From Colias croceus (lineage: Eukaryota; Arthropoda; Insecta; Lepidoptera; Pieridae), in NCBI RefSeq assembly GCF_905220415.1, contig NC_059556.1, forward strand, positions 1,934,501 to 1,998,500: DNA of 64,000 bases. The letters run 5' to 3'. The notes beneath the pieces are model-generated. The model had not been told where the DNA came from. It was given only the letters and a program-made list of their open reading frames with translations, and did no database searches. This document shows positions 48,304-58,246 of the stretch, piece after piece; positions within the stretch are counted from its first letter, which is position 1; the number at the start of each line of letters is the position of its first letter. Both the position numbers and the translations under genes were made by a program.

Positions 48304-48502
48304 TCTATACTAATATTATAAGGCTGAAGAGTTTGTTTATTTGTTTGTTTGTACGCACTAATTTCAGGTACTACTGGTCATTGAAAAAAAAAAATTGAAA
48401 AAAAAAATAATCGATTTGAAAAATTCTTTCAGTGTTAGATAGCCCATTTATTGAGGAAGGCTATATATGTGTACCACGAGCGAAGCCGGGGCGGAACGCT
48501 AG
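48304..48502 (+). mobile_element. Helitron family A, complete
   Basis: This 199-bp element starts TCTATACTAATATTATAAGG after A (48303) and ends GGAACGCTAG before T (48503). An internal A-rich duplication (ATTGAAAAAAAAA units) expands the middle. The 3' section resembles family D (GGGCGAAGCCGGGGCGG type), so it may be an A/D hybrid. Confidence 0.8.
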
Positions 48503-48511
48503 TTTAAAACA

Positions 48512-48760
48512 TTAGTAAGGATATAAGTGTATAGTATACAGTAGGTTGTACTGTGGGTTGTACAATGTACAGTCAGCAAAAAAACACAAACTCATTTTCC
48601 ACTCGACTGTACAAAACTTGTGTAAGCAAGTGCATTGAAATGGAGAATTCTCCCGATTGTACATTGGGACAAGGGCCGTGTGGGCCAAAACACGTGTATT
48701 CAAATGAGCATTGTTGCATTGTATGCGTTTCGGTGAAAGTAATTGCATAATGCATTCTTT
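48512..48760. repeat. Unclassified non-coding segment with GTACA motifs
   Basis: Several TTGTAC/TGTACA motifs and open frames of 60-78 codons on both strands occur together, but no domain or start context supports a gene. I cannot assign it to a repeat family. Confidence 0.3.
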
Positions 48761-48850
48761 GGTAGTAAAAGTATATTGGTTACTAATTGTATGTAATTTG
48801 TTGTATGGTTGTCATACTATCTATACCGTATATGCTATCTCTACTAATAA

Positions 48851-49020
48851 CTAGCTTTGCCCCGCGGTTTTACGCGTATTACTTCGCTACTATTGGTCTT
48901 GACATGATGATAATAGGTCTTCCTCGATAAATGGACTATCCAACAGTGAAAGGTTCGTGGTTCCTGAGATTAGCGCGTTCAAGCAAACAAACAAAGAAAC
49001 TATACAGCTTTATTATCTAC
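48851..49020 (-). mobile_element. Helitron family A, left half of a head-to-head pair
   Basis: It begins with reversed CTAG (48851-48854) and CTTTGCCCCGCGG, has the family A core and runs to CAGCTTTATTATCTACTTTAC, where the second, oppositely oriented copy begins. Confidence 0.7.
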
Positions 49021-49185
49021 TTTACTTTCTTTACTAATAATATGAAGCTGAAGAGGTTATTTGTACGCGCTAATCAAAGGAACTACTCGACCGATTTCAA
49101 ACATTCTTACACCGTTTGTATTCGTAGCCGTAGGTGAACAGTGCCTATATTATGTACAACGGGCGAGGCTGGGGCGGGCTACTAG
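49021..49185 (+). mobile_element. Helitron family A/D hybrid, right half of a head-to-head pair
   Basis: From TTACTAATAATATGAAGCTG through CGCGCTAATCAAAGGAACTA to GGGCGGGCTACTAG (CTAG 49182-49185, T 49186). The 5' half is family A-like and the 3' half (GTACAACGGGCGAGGCTGGG) is family D-like. Confidence 0.7.
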
Positions 49186-49537
49186 TTTTGTATATTTTAA
49201 ATTACACATGTAGGTTATTTTCATTTAAAAAATTAAATAAATCTCTCATAGGTTTGTACAATATCTATTTTAACACATGATTGTCACGAACATTTATTGC
49301 TGTCATAAAAAATGGCTCCCATAATAGTTTTACGGTCGCATAAAATCTGTCCCACGGCCGCAGAATTACGAAAATAAATGCGTGGTAATTGATTTTGTAG
49401 ATCTTGAGATTGCTCAATTATATGAACACTTAATATTCAAAATAATAATAAAGGTTTTTGAATGTTATGGTTCAATATTGTTGATTTTAATTATAAATAA
49501 TAAATAAAAAAATGTGTGTGCCGAGCACATGTGTCAG

Positions 49538-49668
49538 AAATGAAACTTCTTTGGTTAGATTCAAAGATACCAAAATCGTCGCCATCTCCATGACGTGACG
49601 GTATTGCCATGACGCGACCTTGAAATTTTACTCTCAAAGCAATTTTACTCTAAAGAAGTTACACTTCA
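49538..49668 (+). mobile_element. Diverged MITE of the AAACTTCTTT family
   Basis: The ends GAAACTTCTTTGG and CTAAAGAAGTTACACTTC are inverted like those of the 50829 element. The inside is shorter and diverged (CCATGACGTGACGGTATTGCC). Confidence 0.55.
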
Positions 49669-49972
49669 AAAAAGCAAGTACACTAAAAATATATCTCATT
49701 CTTTCTTTTCACTGAAATATTAAGTAACTCATGTATTCAGGTATTTTTCATAACCTAGTCTTTAGCCTTTTATTATGATATTCTAATTAAATGATAAAAT
49801 CAAGGTAAAGTCAGGGCCAGTCATTAATAATCCCTTCAAACAATAAACTATAAGTACTTAAAACCACGATTAATAACATTATTATAAATAATAATTAATC
49901 AAATTTAAAATATGTACAGCTCTGTCAGAGCCTATAATTGTGTAGATAATATATTATTGTTATTATATTGTA

Positions 49973-50363
49973 CTTGCTGTGCCCCGCGGTTTTACCCGCA
50001 TTGCTCAGCTCCTGTTGGTCTTAGCATAGCGTGATGATATATTATAGCCTTCCTCGATAAATGGGCTATCTAACACCAAAAGATAATACTAGACTGAATT
50101 ATACTGAATGATAATACTAACCTAGACTTAATTCTTTTTTAATATTAAGGCGAACCGCAATCGCCGGTACAGCCTGAAAATCAGCGCTGCTTTTGTGCAG
50201 CATTTTGCTGAGGCTGTATCCGTTTGCCTAATTGTAAGATAAATTCTATAATGTGTTTGGCTGTGTTTTTTTTTGGCAATAAATTTCTTTTCTTTCTTTC
50301 TTTCTTTCAAAATAATTTTTCAAATCGGACCAGTAGTTATTCAGCTTTATAATATTAGTATAG
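49973..50363 (-). mobile_element. Helitron family A split by a LINE 3' end
   Basis: Reversed 3' end CTTG (mutated CTAG, 49973-49976), then the family A core to GGGCTATCTAACACC, then the insertion, then AATAATTTTTCAAATCGGACC to the reversed TCTATACTAAT terminus (GA 50362-50363, T next). The bases between core and terminus are shortened. Confidence 0.75.
50088..50310 (+). mobile_element. LINE 3' UTR with TTTC tail inserted in a Helitron
   Basis: It includes CGAACCGCAATCGCCGG, a GC hairpin motif (GCGCTGCTTTTGTGCAGC), TGTTTGGCTGTG and AATAAA, then a TTTC repeat (50283-50308). Only the 3' UTR is present, as expected for a severely 5'-truncated LINE. The family differs from the LINE at 6318. Confidence 0.65.
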
Positions 50364-50828
50364 ATCTACATGTCGTTATAATAATATTATGATTTAAAAA
50401 AAACAACATTAGAGTTTCTTGCCTGCTCTTCTCTGTAGAAACTGCTTTCTGAACCCGTGCAATAAAATTATGTATCTTGAAAATTCAAAATTGCTTCAAA
50501 AGAAAGTCTAATTGAATGAATAAATGTTTGCATTTGAGTTTAGTAATGTCTATAATCTAGGTAATCCATTTTAATAATATAATTTTTTAGACCTCGTAGA
50601 AAAGTCATATGAATAGCTAATCAAATAATGTAATTAAGAATAATCTAATTTACTAGTAAATGAAATAAATAATGAGCTTTTTATAAGATTTAATTTAAAT
50701 AGGATAGGATTTGCGTTGCAGTAATGACTAATGACATGTGTTGAAATTTAACAAAGACGCTTTTAAAAAAATTCAGTAGGTACATACAATACAATCTATG
50801 TTTTTTTTTTATAAAATTGTTTATTAAA

Positions 50829-51150
50829 GTGAAACTTCTTTATCGGGGTTGGAAAAAAATTTAGTGTAACATTTTTTCGTTACGCGTGCCATTTTTCCGT
50901 TACGTGCCATCTTTTTCTTATCCCTTATCCCTACCACGCGTGATTCGACGTATTTCTGTAAAGTTGCATATAGTAAATTATTTTTTGAAAAATAAGGTCA
51001 TAAAGAAGTTTTACTTCTTAAGCCTTGTATCCACTTGAGCATGCTCAGGCGAATGAGCGGCTCGGCCAAATGAGACGCTCATTCGCCTGAGCATGTTCAA
51101 GTGGATTCAAGGCTTTACGTGTGTACACTAGTACCTACACGCACACATTT
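50829..51150 (+). mobile_element. MITE of the AAACTTCTTTAT family, copy 2, split by a foldback
   Basis: It runs from AGTGAAACTTCTTTATCGGG through GTTACGCGTGCC and ACCACGCGTGATTCGACG to ATAAAGAAGTTTTACTTC. It then continues, after the 94-bp insertion at 51021-51114, with ACGTGTGTACACTAGTACC and CGCACACATTTTTTT. The copy at 58041 shows the same order without the insertion. Confidence 0.75.
51021..51114. mobile_element. 94-bp foldback MITE nested in another MITE
   Basis: Arms of about 42 bases are inverted: AGCCTTGTATCCACTTGAGC.. against ..TTCAAGTGGATTCAAGGCT, with one T-T mismatch and one possible G-U pair, around a 12-17-base loop. It is flanked by TTA (51018-51020 and 51115-51117). The uninterrupted TTACGTG is seen in the copy at 13642, proving the insertion. 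Confidence 0.8.
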
Positions 51151-51520
51151 TTTTCATTATAAATCACGATAATTGAATAAAATTTTCTTTAAAATTTTTA
51201 CTTAAGTATTTACAATTTTTTTTAATTTCCGAGAAATTCATCGCAAATCAAAGTTCCTGCAAATAGCAAAAACTGAATGAAATAAAACATGTACCTAACA
51301 AATAATTAAATTGCAAATAGGTTATAATGATAAATGACTGAACGTTTAAGATTTCCTACTTCAAAGAATCACAATTTAGGTTCAAACAATTTATTTTATG
51401 TCACGGAACAATCAGTTTCATACTTCCTTATTCTATTAGTTTGAAGGATTTCTTGAAATAACATCAATAATATGGATTATCGTTAAATTAATGCTAATAC
51501 AAATCTAGCTAACCTTATGA

Positions 51521-51741
51521 TCATATACTAAATACTATAAAGCTGAAGAGTTGTTTGTTTGAACGCGCTAATCTCAGGAACTACTGGTACGTAGTACTAT
51601 TATATATTCTGTGCTACTTGTCCGATTTGAAAAATTCTTTCGGTGTTAGATAGCCCATTTATCGAGGAAGGTTATAGGCTATATATCATCACGCTAAGAC
51701 CAGCAGGAGCGGAGTCACGCGGGTGAAACCTCGGGGCGTAG
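51521..51741 (+). mobile_element. Helitron family A with internal insertion
   Basis: It starts TCATATACTAAATACTATAAAG after A (51520). The core is interrupted after AACTACTGGT by a 30-odd-base insertion ending GTGCTACTTG, and it ends CGGGGCGTAG (terminal CTAG mutated). Confidence 0.7.
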
Positions 51742-52397
51742 TATCACGTATTTAGGAAGAATATAATTATTTTTCTAATAAAAATGCTTGAAGGAAATTT
51801 GAAATGTCAATAGTTGAAGATCAAAATATAACAAACTTCTTTTCAATTAGCACATAACAAGTTAAAAAAAAAAGATAATAAAAATTATTGATTTCATAAG
51901 CGAATAAAATCACGGGGCACTGCTAGTATTACTACACCCCACCAATAAATGCTAGAAAGGAAATTTAATTTTTTTCATAGTTACTATGTTACAAACACAT
52001 ACGCATAATATGTATTTTTATGTAAAATTTTATGTAAGTATATTATGTATTGTTTAATTACCCTGTTATTGCTTATAATTGTTGCTAATTGTTATTACTA
52101 AGTATGTCTAGGCGCCAGTACACAAAAAATATTATTTACATTTAAGACTGCATTAGTTATATTTCCTGAACTGTAAACATAATGAATAAACATTAAACAT
52201 GTTTAATAAATAGATAACATTTATCTGGAGTTGAATATTGCAATTTTATTCGTGTTAATTTTTTTATTAGGTACCTACCTACGTGTACTTCTTCCTACAA
52301 TACAATAGTTTTTATTTTACCGTCAAAAAGAGACCGGAATAATAGTCGGATCACTATAAATCAAAATTCTAACTCGTCGGTCTGCCCTTGATAAGTA

Positions 52398-52585
52398 TCA
52401 TCACTACATAGTATAAAACAAAGTCGCTTTCTCTATCCCTATGTCCCTTTGTATGTTTAAATCTTTAAAACTACGCAACGGATTTTGATGCGGTTTTTTT
52501 AAATAGAGTGATTCAAGAGGAAGGTTTTTGTATATAATTGATTAGGTTTTAGACAAAGCGGGCGAAGCCGCGGGCGGTAAGCTAG
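52398..52585 (+). mobile_element. Helitron family C, complete
   Basis: This 188-bp element starts TCATCACTACATAG after A (52397) and ends GGTAAGCTAG before T (52586). It is nearly identical in order to 14472-14662. Confidence 0.8.
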
Positions 52586-52609
52586 TTCTTAGATAAAATA
52601 ACGCAATAA

Positions 52610-52705
52610 TTAATGTTCGTGCGGTTTTTTAAAAGATAGAGGAAATTTTCAGTATACAATTTGTAAGTTTTAGACAATGCGAGGAAGCTGTGCACGGAAA
52701 TCTAG
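52610..52705 (+). mobile_element. Helitron family C, 3' half
   Basis: GTGCGGTTTTTTAAAAGATAG to GCACGGAAATCTAG (CTAG 52702-52705, T next). It lies 25 bases after a complete family C copy in the same orientation. The 5' half is missing. Confidence 0.6.
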
Positions 52706-53034
52706 TTTAGTCATAAAATACGCGATATTATTTGCCCATTGCGGACTTTGATTATTATAAAAATTATTACCTGTTTAATACAAAATGGCTATCCTTAATT
52801 TGAGAAATCTAAAACAATTGTACCAAGATTTCAAAACAGATATAAATCATTGTCGAAATCGTCATTTGAGTGGGTTTTAAACATTACGACTCAAATTACG
52901 TGATACTGAAGAATTATTATTATTTGAGTAAAGTTAAGTAATTCTTATCTGCTTCAATCTGGTTTAACTTATGAGTTTCAATTTGTCTCTTTAAATCTAA
53001 AGGCAGTTTTTGATGGAAATATATGTGAAGTAAA

Positions 53035-53316
53035 TAAATAAATAAATATTATAGGACATTATTACACAAATCGACCTAGTCCCACAGTAAGCTCAATTAA
53101 GGCTTGTGTTGTGGGTACTAGGCGACGATAAATATAATATTTAATAAATACGTAAATCGTATAAATATTATATACAGTATAATATAGATGATAACACCCA
53201 GACCCAAGAACAAATAATTGAGTTCATCACACAAATATTTGCCCTGACCGGGGATCGAACCCGGGACCGTCGGCTCAGTAGACAGTTACTTTACCACTGC
53301 GCCAACCGCGTCGTCA
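53035..53316 (-). mobile_element. tRNA-derived SINE
   Basis: On the minus strand the head reads GACGCGGTTGGCGCAGTGGT, with an A box (53293-53303) and a B box GGGTTCGATCC (53252-53262). About 200 bases of unrelated body follow, containing a GTTGTGGGTACTAGGCGACG motif, then an ATTT-type tail (seen as AAATAAATAAATA at 53034-53047). Pol III boxes plus tail define a SINE; a tRNA gene is excluded because the 3' half of the tRNA fold does not close. Confidence 0.75.
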
Positions 53317-53400
53317 AATTGTCGTGAAAGTAATTAAATTTATTATTCATAAGTAAATTTACACTTTTCAATAATCTTTAATATAAGAAGTCGGTTAAAA

Positions 53401-53554
53401 ATGAATCACAAAATGTGTTGGTAAGCGCATAACTCGAGAACAGCTGAACCGATTTCGTTTATTATTTTCTTATAATATACCTTGAAGTACGAGGATGGTT
53501 CTTATGGAGAAAACGTAAACATGTACCGAGAGCGAAGCCGGGGTAGACCGCTAG
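53401..53554 (+). mobile_element. Helitron family D, 5' end replaced
   Basis: AATCACAAAATGTGTTGGTAAG through AACAGCTGAACCGATTTC to AGCGAAGCCGGGGTAGACCG and CTAG (53551-53554, T next). Its start is joined to AAGTCGGTTAAAAAT, an end seen at 26768, so the 5' part was lost or fused. Confidence 0.7.
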
Positions 53555-53962
53555 TACTTTATAAAGTAGGTACACAAATAAAAATATCTTTAAAAAATAA
53601 TAATAATCTATGATTTAGATTTGTGAATAATCAAGGAATAAGTTTTTTGCTTAGAAAGAAGTCAGCTTAAAACGATTACTAAAGGATAGCATAAAATAAC
53701 ACAGGAAAAATAAACCACACTGAATTATGCAACTGTAGATTTTAAATTAAAATTTACTTTCAAACCGCATACCGTAGTTCATATATCTAAATAATGTTTC
53801 GCGTAACTGGACGTAAAAAATAAATTAAATAAATGATAGAAATTGTGGACCGGTCGTGGACGGCATCATTAGGCGCTCTGGCATTAATTGTCATCTGAGT
53901 CTAGGAGCGAAGTACGTAGTCTAAGAGTTGATTGAAACTTTTAAGGATAAGATTTAGGAATA

Positions 53963-54182
53963 TCGCATAAAACGAAGTTGCTTCCCGCTGTCTGTCTGTC
54001 CCTGTATATGCTTAAAGATTTAAGGTTCACAAATGCACAATGACAGCGGGAAGCTTCTTCTAAACTACCTACTTAAGCAACGGATTTTAGAGGGTTTTTT
54101 TTTAAATAGATCGAGTCATTCCCGAGGAAGGTTATTTTTTAAGTTGAAGACAACGCGGGTTTACCCGCGTGAGGAAAGTTTG
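53963..54182 (+). mobile_element. Helitron family C with internal inverted repeat
   Basis: It starts TCGCATAAAACGAAG and keeps CTTAAGCAACGGATTTTAGAG and CGAGTCATTCCCGAGGAAGG; the CTAG end is mutated. An internal segment is bounded by GCTTCCCGCTGTC and its inverse GACAGCGGGAAGC, absent from the other family C copies. Confidence 0.65.
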
Positions 54183-54548
54183 TAAGTATTAAGAAGAAGA
54201 AGTGAATGATTTGTCCTAACAACTCAAAATGCAATTGTAATATAGAATTTGCTTTTTTAAAAAAAAAAATATCAAACTGTGTAAATAAATAAAAATATAT
54301 CTAATTCAAATGTAAAGTTCGTCTACTCTTAAGCTATTCGATATGTAACGCAAGAGGATTGGATTTATGAACGGAATCGAACGAAATGTGGCTGCTAACG
54401 GAAAATGTAGGCTTTCGTTAAATGTAAGTAGACTTATTGAAGTGTCGTTTAAATTAGTTTGTTATTTAGTCTTTCCGTTAATATTTAATTGTGGAAACAT
54501 GAGCATTATGGTTTTTTATTAGACAGTTTCTCTTTGAATTACGTTATA

Positions 54549-54738
54549 CTAGATGTGCCCGGCGGTTTTACCCGCATTACTCCGCTCCTATTAGGCTCAG
54601 TGTGATTATACAATATAACCTTATAGCCTTCCTCGATAAATGAACTATCTAACAGTGAAATAATTTTTCAAATCGGACCCTTGATTCCTGAGATTATCGT
54701 GTTCAAGCAAACAGACAAACTCTTCAGCTTTATAATCT
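54549..54738 (-). mobile_element. Helitron family A
   Basis: It begins with reversed CTAG (54549-54552) and ATGTGCCCGGCGGTTTTACC, has the family A core, and ends at CAGCTTTATAATCTGACAC with a decayed TC start. Confidence 0.75.
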
Positions 54739-55141
54739 GACACAAGAAACTTCTTTTTGAATGTATACTATCAAAAATATTGCAACCTCATTTGAAAAAG
54801 TCGTTCAGGAATTAAATTATTTACTTTATTTTGTAGTAATGAAAAATACATGTTGATGTAGGTAGATCAAAATATTTCTATTTATATTCCTAGCGTTATA
54901 AAATGAAAAACTACTCGCTAAGCTTTCTAAATCATGAATAGTCTTGTCAGTGAAGAAACCCGGTATTATTACAAGTATCTTTTAATTAATTAAAGTATAT
55001 ATTGAGCCATTAATTGGGACACGTGTTTATGAAACTACAAGTTGTACCGTTAAAAATATTTATGCGATTAGGAGATAACTTCACTAGTTTAATAAAAATA
55101 TTAGGAATACTTGGTAGTCCGATTTCTAATATATAGTTAAA

Positions 55142-55312
55142 CTAGTTGTCCGCCCCGGCTTCGCCCGTGGTACCTACATGTTTAAACTATCCTATCTCTC
55201 AAGTTGGATCGAACTGCACATGGTGTGCGAATTTTATTATAATCGGTTAAGTGGTTTGGGAGTCCATTGAGGACAAACATTGTGACACGAGATTTATATA
55301 TATTAAGATGTA
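55142..55312 (-). mobile_element. Helitron family D-like
   Basis: It begins with reversed CTAG (55142-55145) and TTGTCCGCCCCGGCTTCGCC, then ATTATAATCGGTTAAGTGG, and ends near GAGATTTATATATATTAAGA. Confidence 0.65.
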
Positions 55313-55447
55313 TATATTTAGTTTTATGTACGGAGCGTGGTGTTTTTGTGGGTAAAAGTTTGAGGATATTACACGTAATATAAACAGATAGTTGAAATAA
55401 AATTGTTTTAGTATAGGTAATTTATATTATCTATAGGTACTTACTTA

Positions 55448-55780
55448 TTTTATTTTATTTATTTATAACACTTTACTATGCTAGTTATACAAATAACATA
55501 AAACTAAAACTTATAGCTAAACTAGCACAGAGGGCGGCCTTATCACTAAAGAGTGATCTCTTCCAGGCAACCCACTGTGTGAAGTAATAAAGGAGGAGGT
55601 AGGTCAGAAGTACACAACTACATAAATAATAAATACATACACTTATATATGCATACATATTACTAATCCATATACATACTCATATGCACAAAATACATAC
55701 AAATAAATATTTATAATACATATATAAAATAAAATATAAAACTAAATAACAATATATTAAAAAAAAAAAAAAACATACAT
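55448..55780 (-). mobile_element. LINE 3' UTR, same group as the 6318 LINE
   Basis: On the minus strand: a CATA/TATG-rich section, then GGGTTGCCTGGAAGAGATCACTC, TTTAGTGATAAGGCCGCC and a short AAATAAAATA tail. The order TATG tract, hairpin motif, AT tail repeats that of the LINE at 6318-9303. No coding part remains. Confidence 0.7.
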
Positions 55781-55788
55781 ACATTATT

Positions 55789-55989
55789 CATACAATACTT
55801 AATATTATAAAGCTGAAGAGTTTGTTTGAGCGCGCTAATCTCAGGAACTACTGATCCGATTTGAAAAATTCTTTCGGTGTTAGATAGCCGATTTATGGAG
55901 GAAGGTTATAAGGCTATAATATATCATCACGCTATGCTAAGACCAACAGGAGCGGAGCAGTGCGGGTGAAACCGCGCGGTACAAGCTAG
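55789..55989 (+). mobile_element. Helitron family A
   Basis: It starts around TCATACAATACTTAATATTATAAAG (diverged) and ends GGTACAAGCTAG (CTAG 55986-55989) before T. The core is complete. Confidence 0.75.
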
Positions 55990-56039
55990 TTATGAATAAT
56001 AGGTATAACACCATAAATGCCTATAGTTTTATTACTAAA

Positions 56040-56083
56040 CAAACAAACAAACAAACTCTTTAGCTTTATAATATTAGTATAGA
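56040..56083 (-). mobile_element. Helitron family A, 5' fragment
   Basis: AAACAAACAAACAAACTCTTTAGC and then TTTATAATATTAGTATAGA|T. Only the 5' tip is present. Confidence 0.6.
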
Positions 56084-56201
56084 TTGTTAAGTAGAAGTAA
56101 TTTTTGTCAGCTATAGTTTTTATAACATTGGACATAACTCGTTATTGTTAAATTAAGCTTGATAACTAACGTTACATTATTAACGTTATTTATATCAATA
56201 A

Positions 56202-56441
56202 CTAGATTTCCGCCCGCAGCTTCGCCCGCGCAGTCAAAGAAAAACCCGCATAGTTCCCGTTCCCGTGGGATTTCCGGGATAAAACCTATCCTATTTCCAG
56301 AGGTAAAAAGTAGCCTATGACCTTTCTCGGGTATCAGAATATCTCCATACCAAATTTCATGAAAATTGGTTCAGTAGTTTAGGCGTGATTGAGTAACAGA
56401 CAGACAGACAAAGTTACTTTCGCATTTATAATATTAATAAG
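56202..56441 (-). mobile_element. Helitron family B, long variant
   Basis: It begins with reversed CTAG (56202-56205) and ATTTCCGCCCGCAGC, has the full core plus an extra AAAAAGTAGCCTATGACC segment, and ends near TTTATAATATTAATAAG. Confidence 0.75.
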
Positions 56442-56910
56442 TATAATAAGTATATATAAGTATATAAGTATGGATGAACGCATTCTTACACCGCGGCCGT
56501 CCAATAAGAGATAATATTATTTTTGGCCATAAACGGGTATTATATTAATCACCAATAAGTACATCAAAATGCAACCATAATTCAGAAGCACAATCAAAAA
56601 TGTTTTCCTAAACATTTACAGATAATATCGTGGTATATTTATAATCAAATTCACAGGAAATGAACTCTTAATGACTTTTATCGCCAATTACTCCTGTTTC
56701 GACGTTTTTATTATCCAATTATATTCAAATACCTAATCATTAATTAATATTGATTTATTGTGTTTGTTAAATACTGAAGATGTTTGAAAATCCATGACAC
56801 TTGGAGAAATTAAATCGCGTGGGTGTAATGAGGGAAATATTGGTTAATTAGGAAAGATGTATTATTTTTATTAATTTATTTTTTATTATACCTACTATGT
56901 AGTGAGATAA

Positions 56911-56964
56911 AAAAGACAGTTTATTATTTAATAACTAAAATTTAACCCCTAATTTTATACCGAA
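56911..56964. repeat. Short dispersed repeat, shared with 46185-46242
   Basis: AAAAGACAGTTTATT.. TTAATAACTAAAATTTAAC ..TAATTTTATACCGAA, collinear with the copy at 46185. Confidence 0.6.
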
Positions 56965-58040
56965 TATAAATACCTAGGTACACGATTCATAAATTAATTT
57001 GTGAACTGTATTTTATATGATATCGCTTACCTTAATTAAAATTTCTTCTTAAAATTCCTGACTGCATCAGTCCCATCAAAATTCTCAATGACGTCATTTG
57101 GTAGTAGTTGGTTGTACATGCGTCACGAAAAACGTCGCTTTAAGAAATCTGTTTGTTTGAAGTATTTTCCTGTTCCAATGAACATTATTTTTACAATAGT
57201 TATGATTGAAATATATACAGTAAAATAAGTTAAAATGGTCTTGTTCTAATGTTCAAAATAAACGGATAATATATTGCGATAACGTTTCTTCTTGGTGGTT
57301 TGACGCTGACTGAAGTTAGGCGCGGGAATTGTTTCGGCGGTTATTTTCGAATTTCGAAGGCGGGTAGAAAGAAAAATTAACAGCAATAGATAATATTATT
57401 ATTACATAAACAATAAATAGTGTTTGGTTATAGATGTTTAAATACAAATTATATACTGCAATGAATATGTCAATTGACAAATTTTATATTTTATAAAATT
57501 AACACAATTAAAAGTGTTTTTTTCAATAATAGGTAGTTACACTGTACAATTTTCAAATGTGCTTCTATCCCTGATCGTTATCCCTTAACAAGAGGGATCT
57601 TTTGCGATATCTAACCAATTATAGGAACTAATGACAATTTAACACGATTTTATAGATTTCTCTGTAACCCACATTGTTCGTAGGTTAACTGTTAGATACC
57701 TAATCTAATAGATATCTAATACTACTTAGGTAATCCGATAGTTTAACGATCTAGGTTGAAATGAAACTAGTACAGAGCTTGCAATTTAATGACATTTTTA
57801 TTAGGACATTACTTTCTAGGACTTCCAGGATAGTTTTATGACCGTGTTATTTGAGATGCCTGAATGTGGTTGATGAAATTAGTGTTTTGTGTTGTAATAA
57901 CGGAATTAAATTTATTTTAAACTATTATACAGATTTTAAACTACTATGTTTTCATTATTATAATAAGAAATCAAGAAGTTTGAATCTTAGTTAGCTCAAA
58001 CTGTTTATTAATAGGTTAGTAAGATAAAATATCAGTTTTT

Positions 58041-58246
58041 GAAGTGAAACTTCTTTATCGGGGTTGGAAACAATTTAGACTAACATTTTTTCGCTACGCG
58101 TGACATTTTACGCGCCATCTTATCCACGCGTGATTCGACGTATTTCTGTAAAAATGCATATAGTACCTAAATTATTTTTTGAAAAATAAGGTCATAAGGA
58201 TTTTCACTTCCTACGTGTGTACACTAGTATACGCACACATTTTTTT
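58041..58246 (+). mobile_element. MITE of the AAACTTCTTTAT family, copy 3
   Basis: From AAGTGAAACTTCTTTATCGG through CGCTACGCGTGACA and CCACGCGTGATTCGACG to TTTTCACTTCCTACGTGTG and CGCACACATTTTTTT. It lacks the foldback found in copy 2 and so shows the pre-insertion state. Confidence 0.75.

Noticed and set aside
53230..53316. Functional minus-strand tRNA gene
   Set aside because: A and B boxes are present, but the sequence continues into a SINE body with a tail and the acceptor stem does not close.
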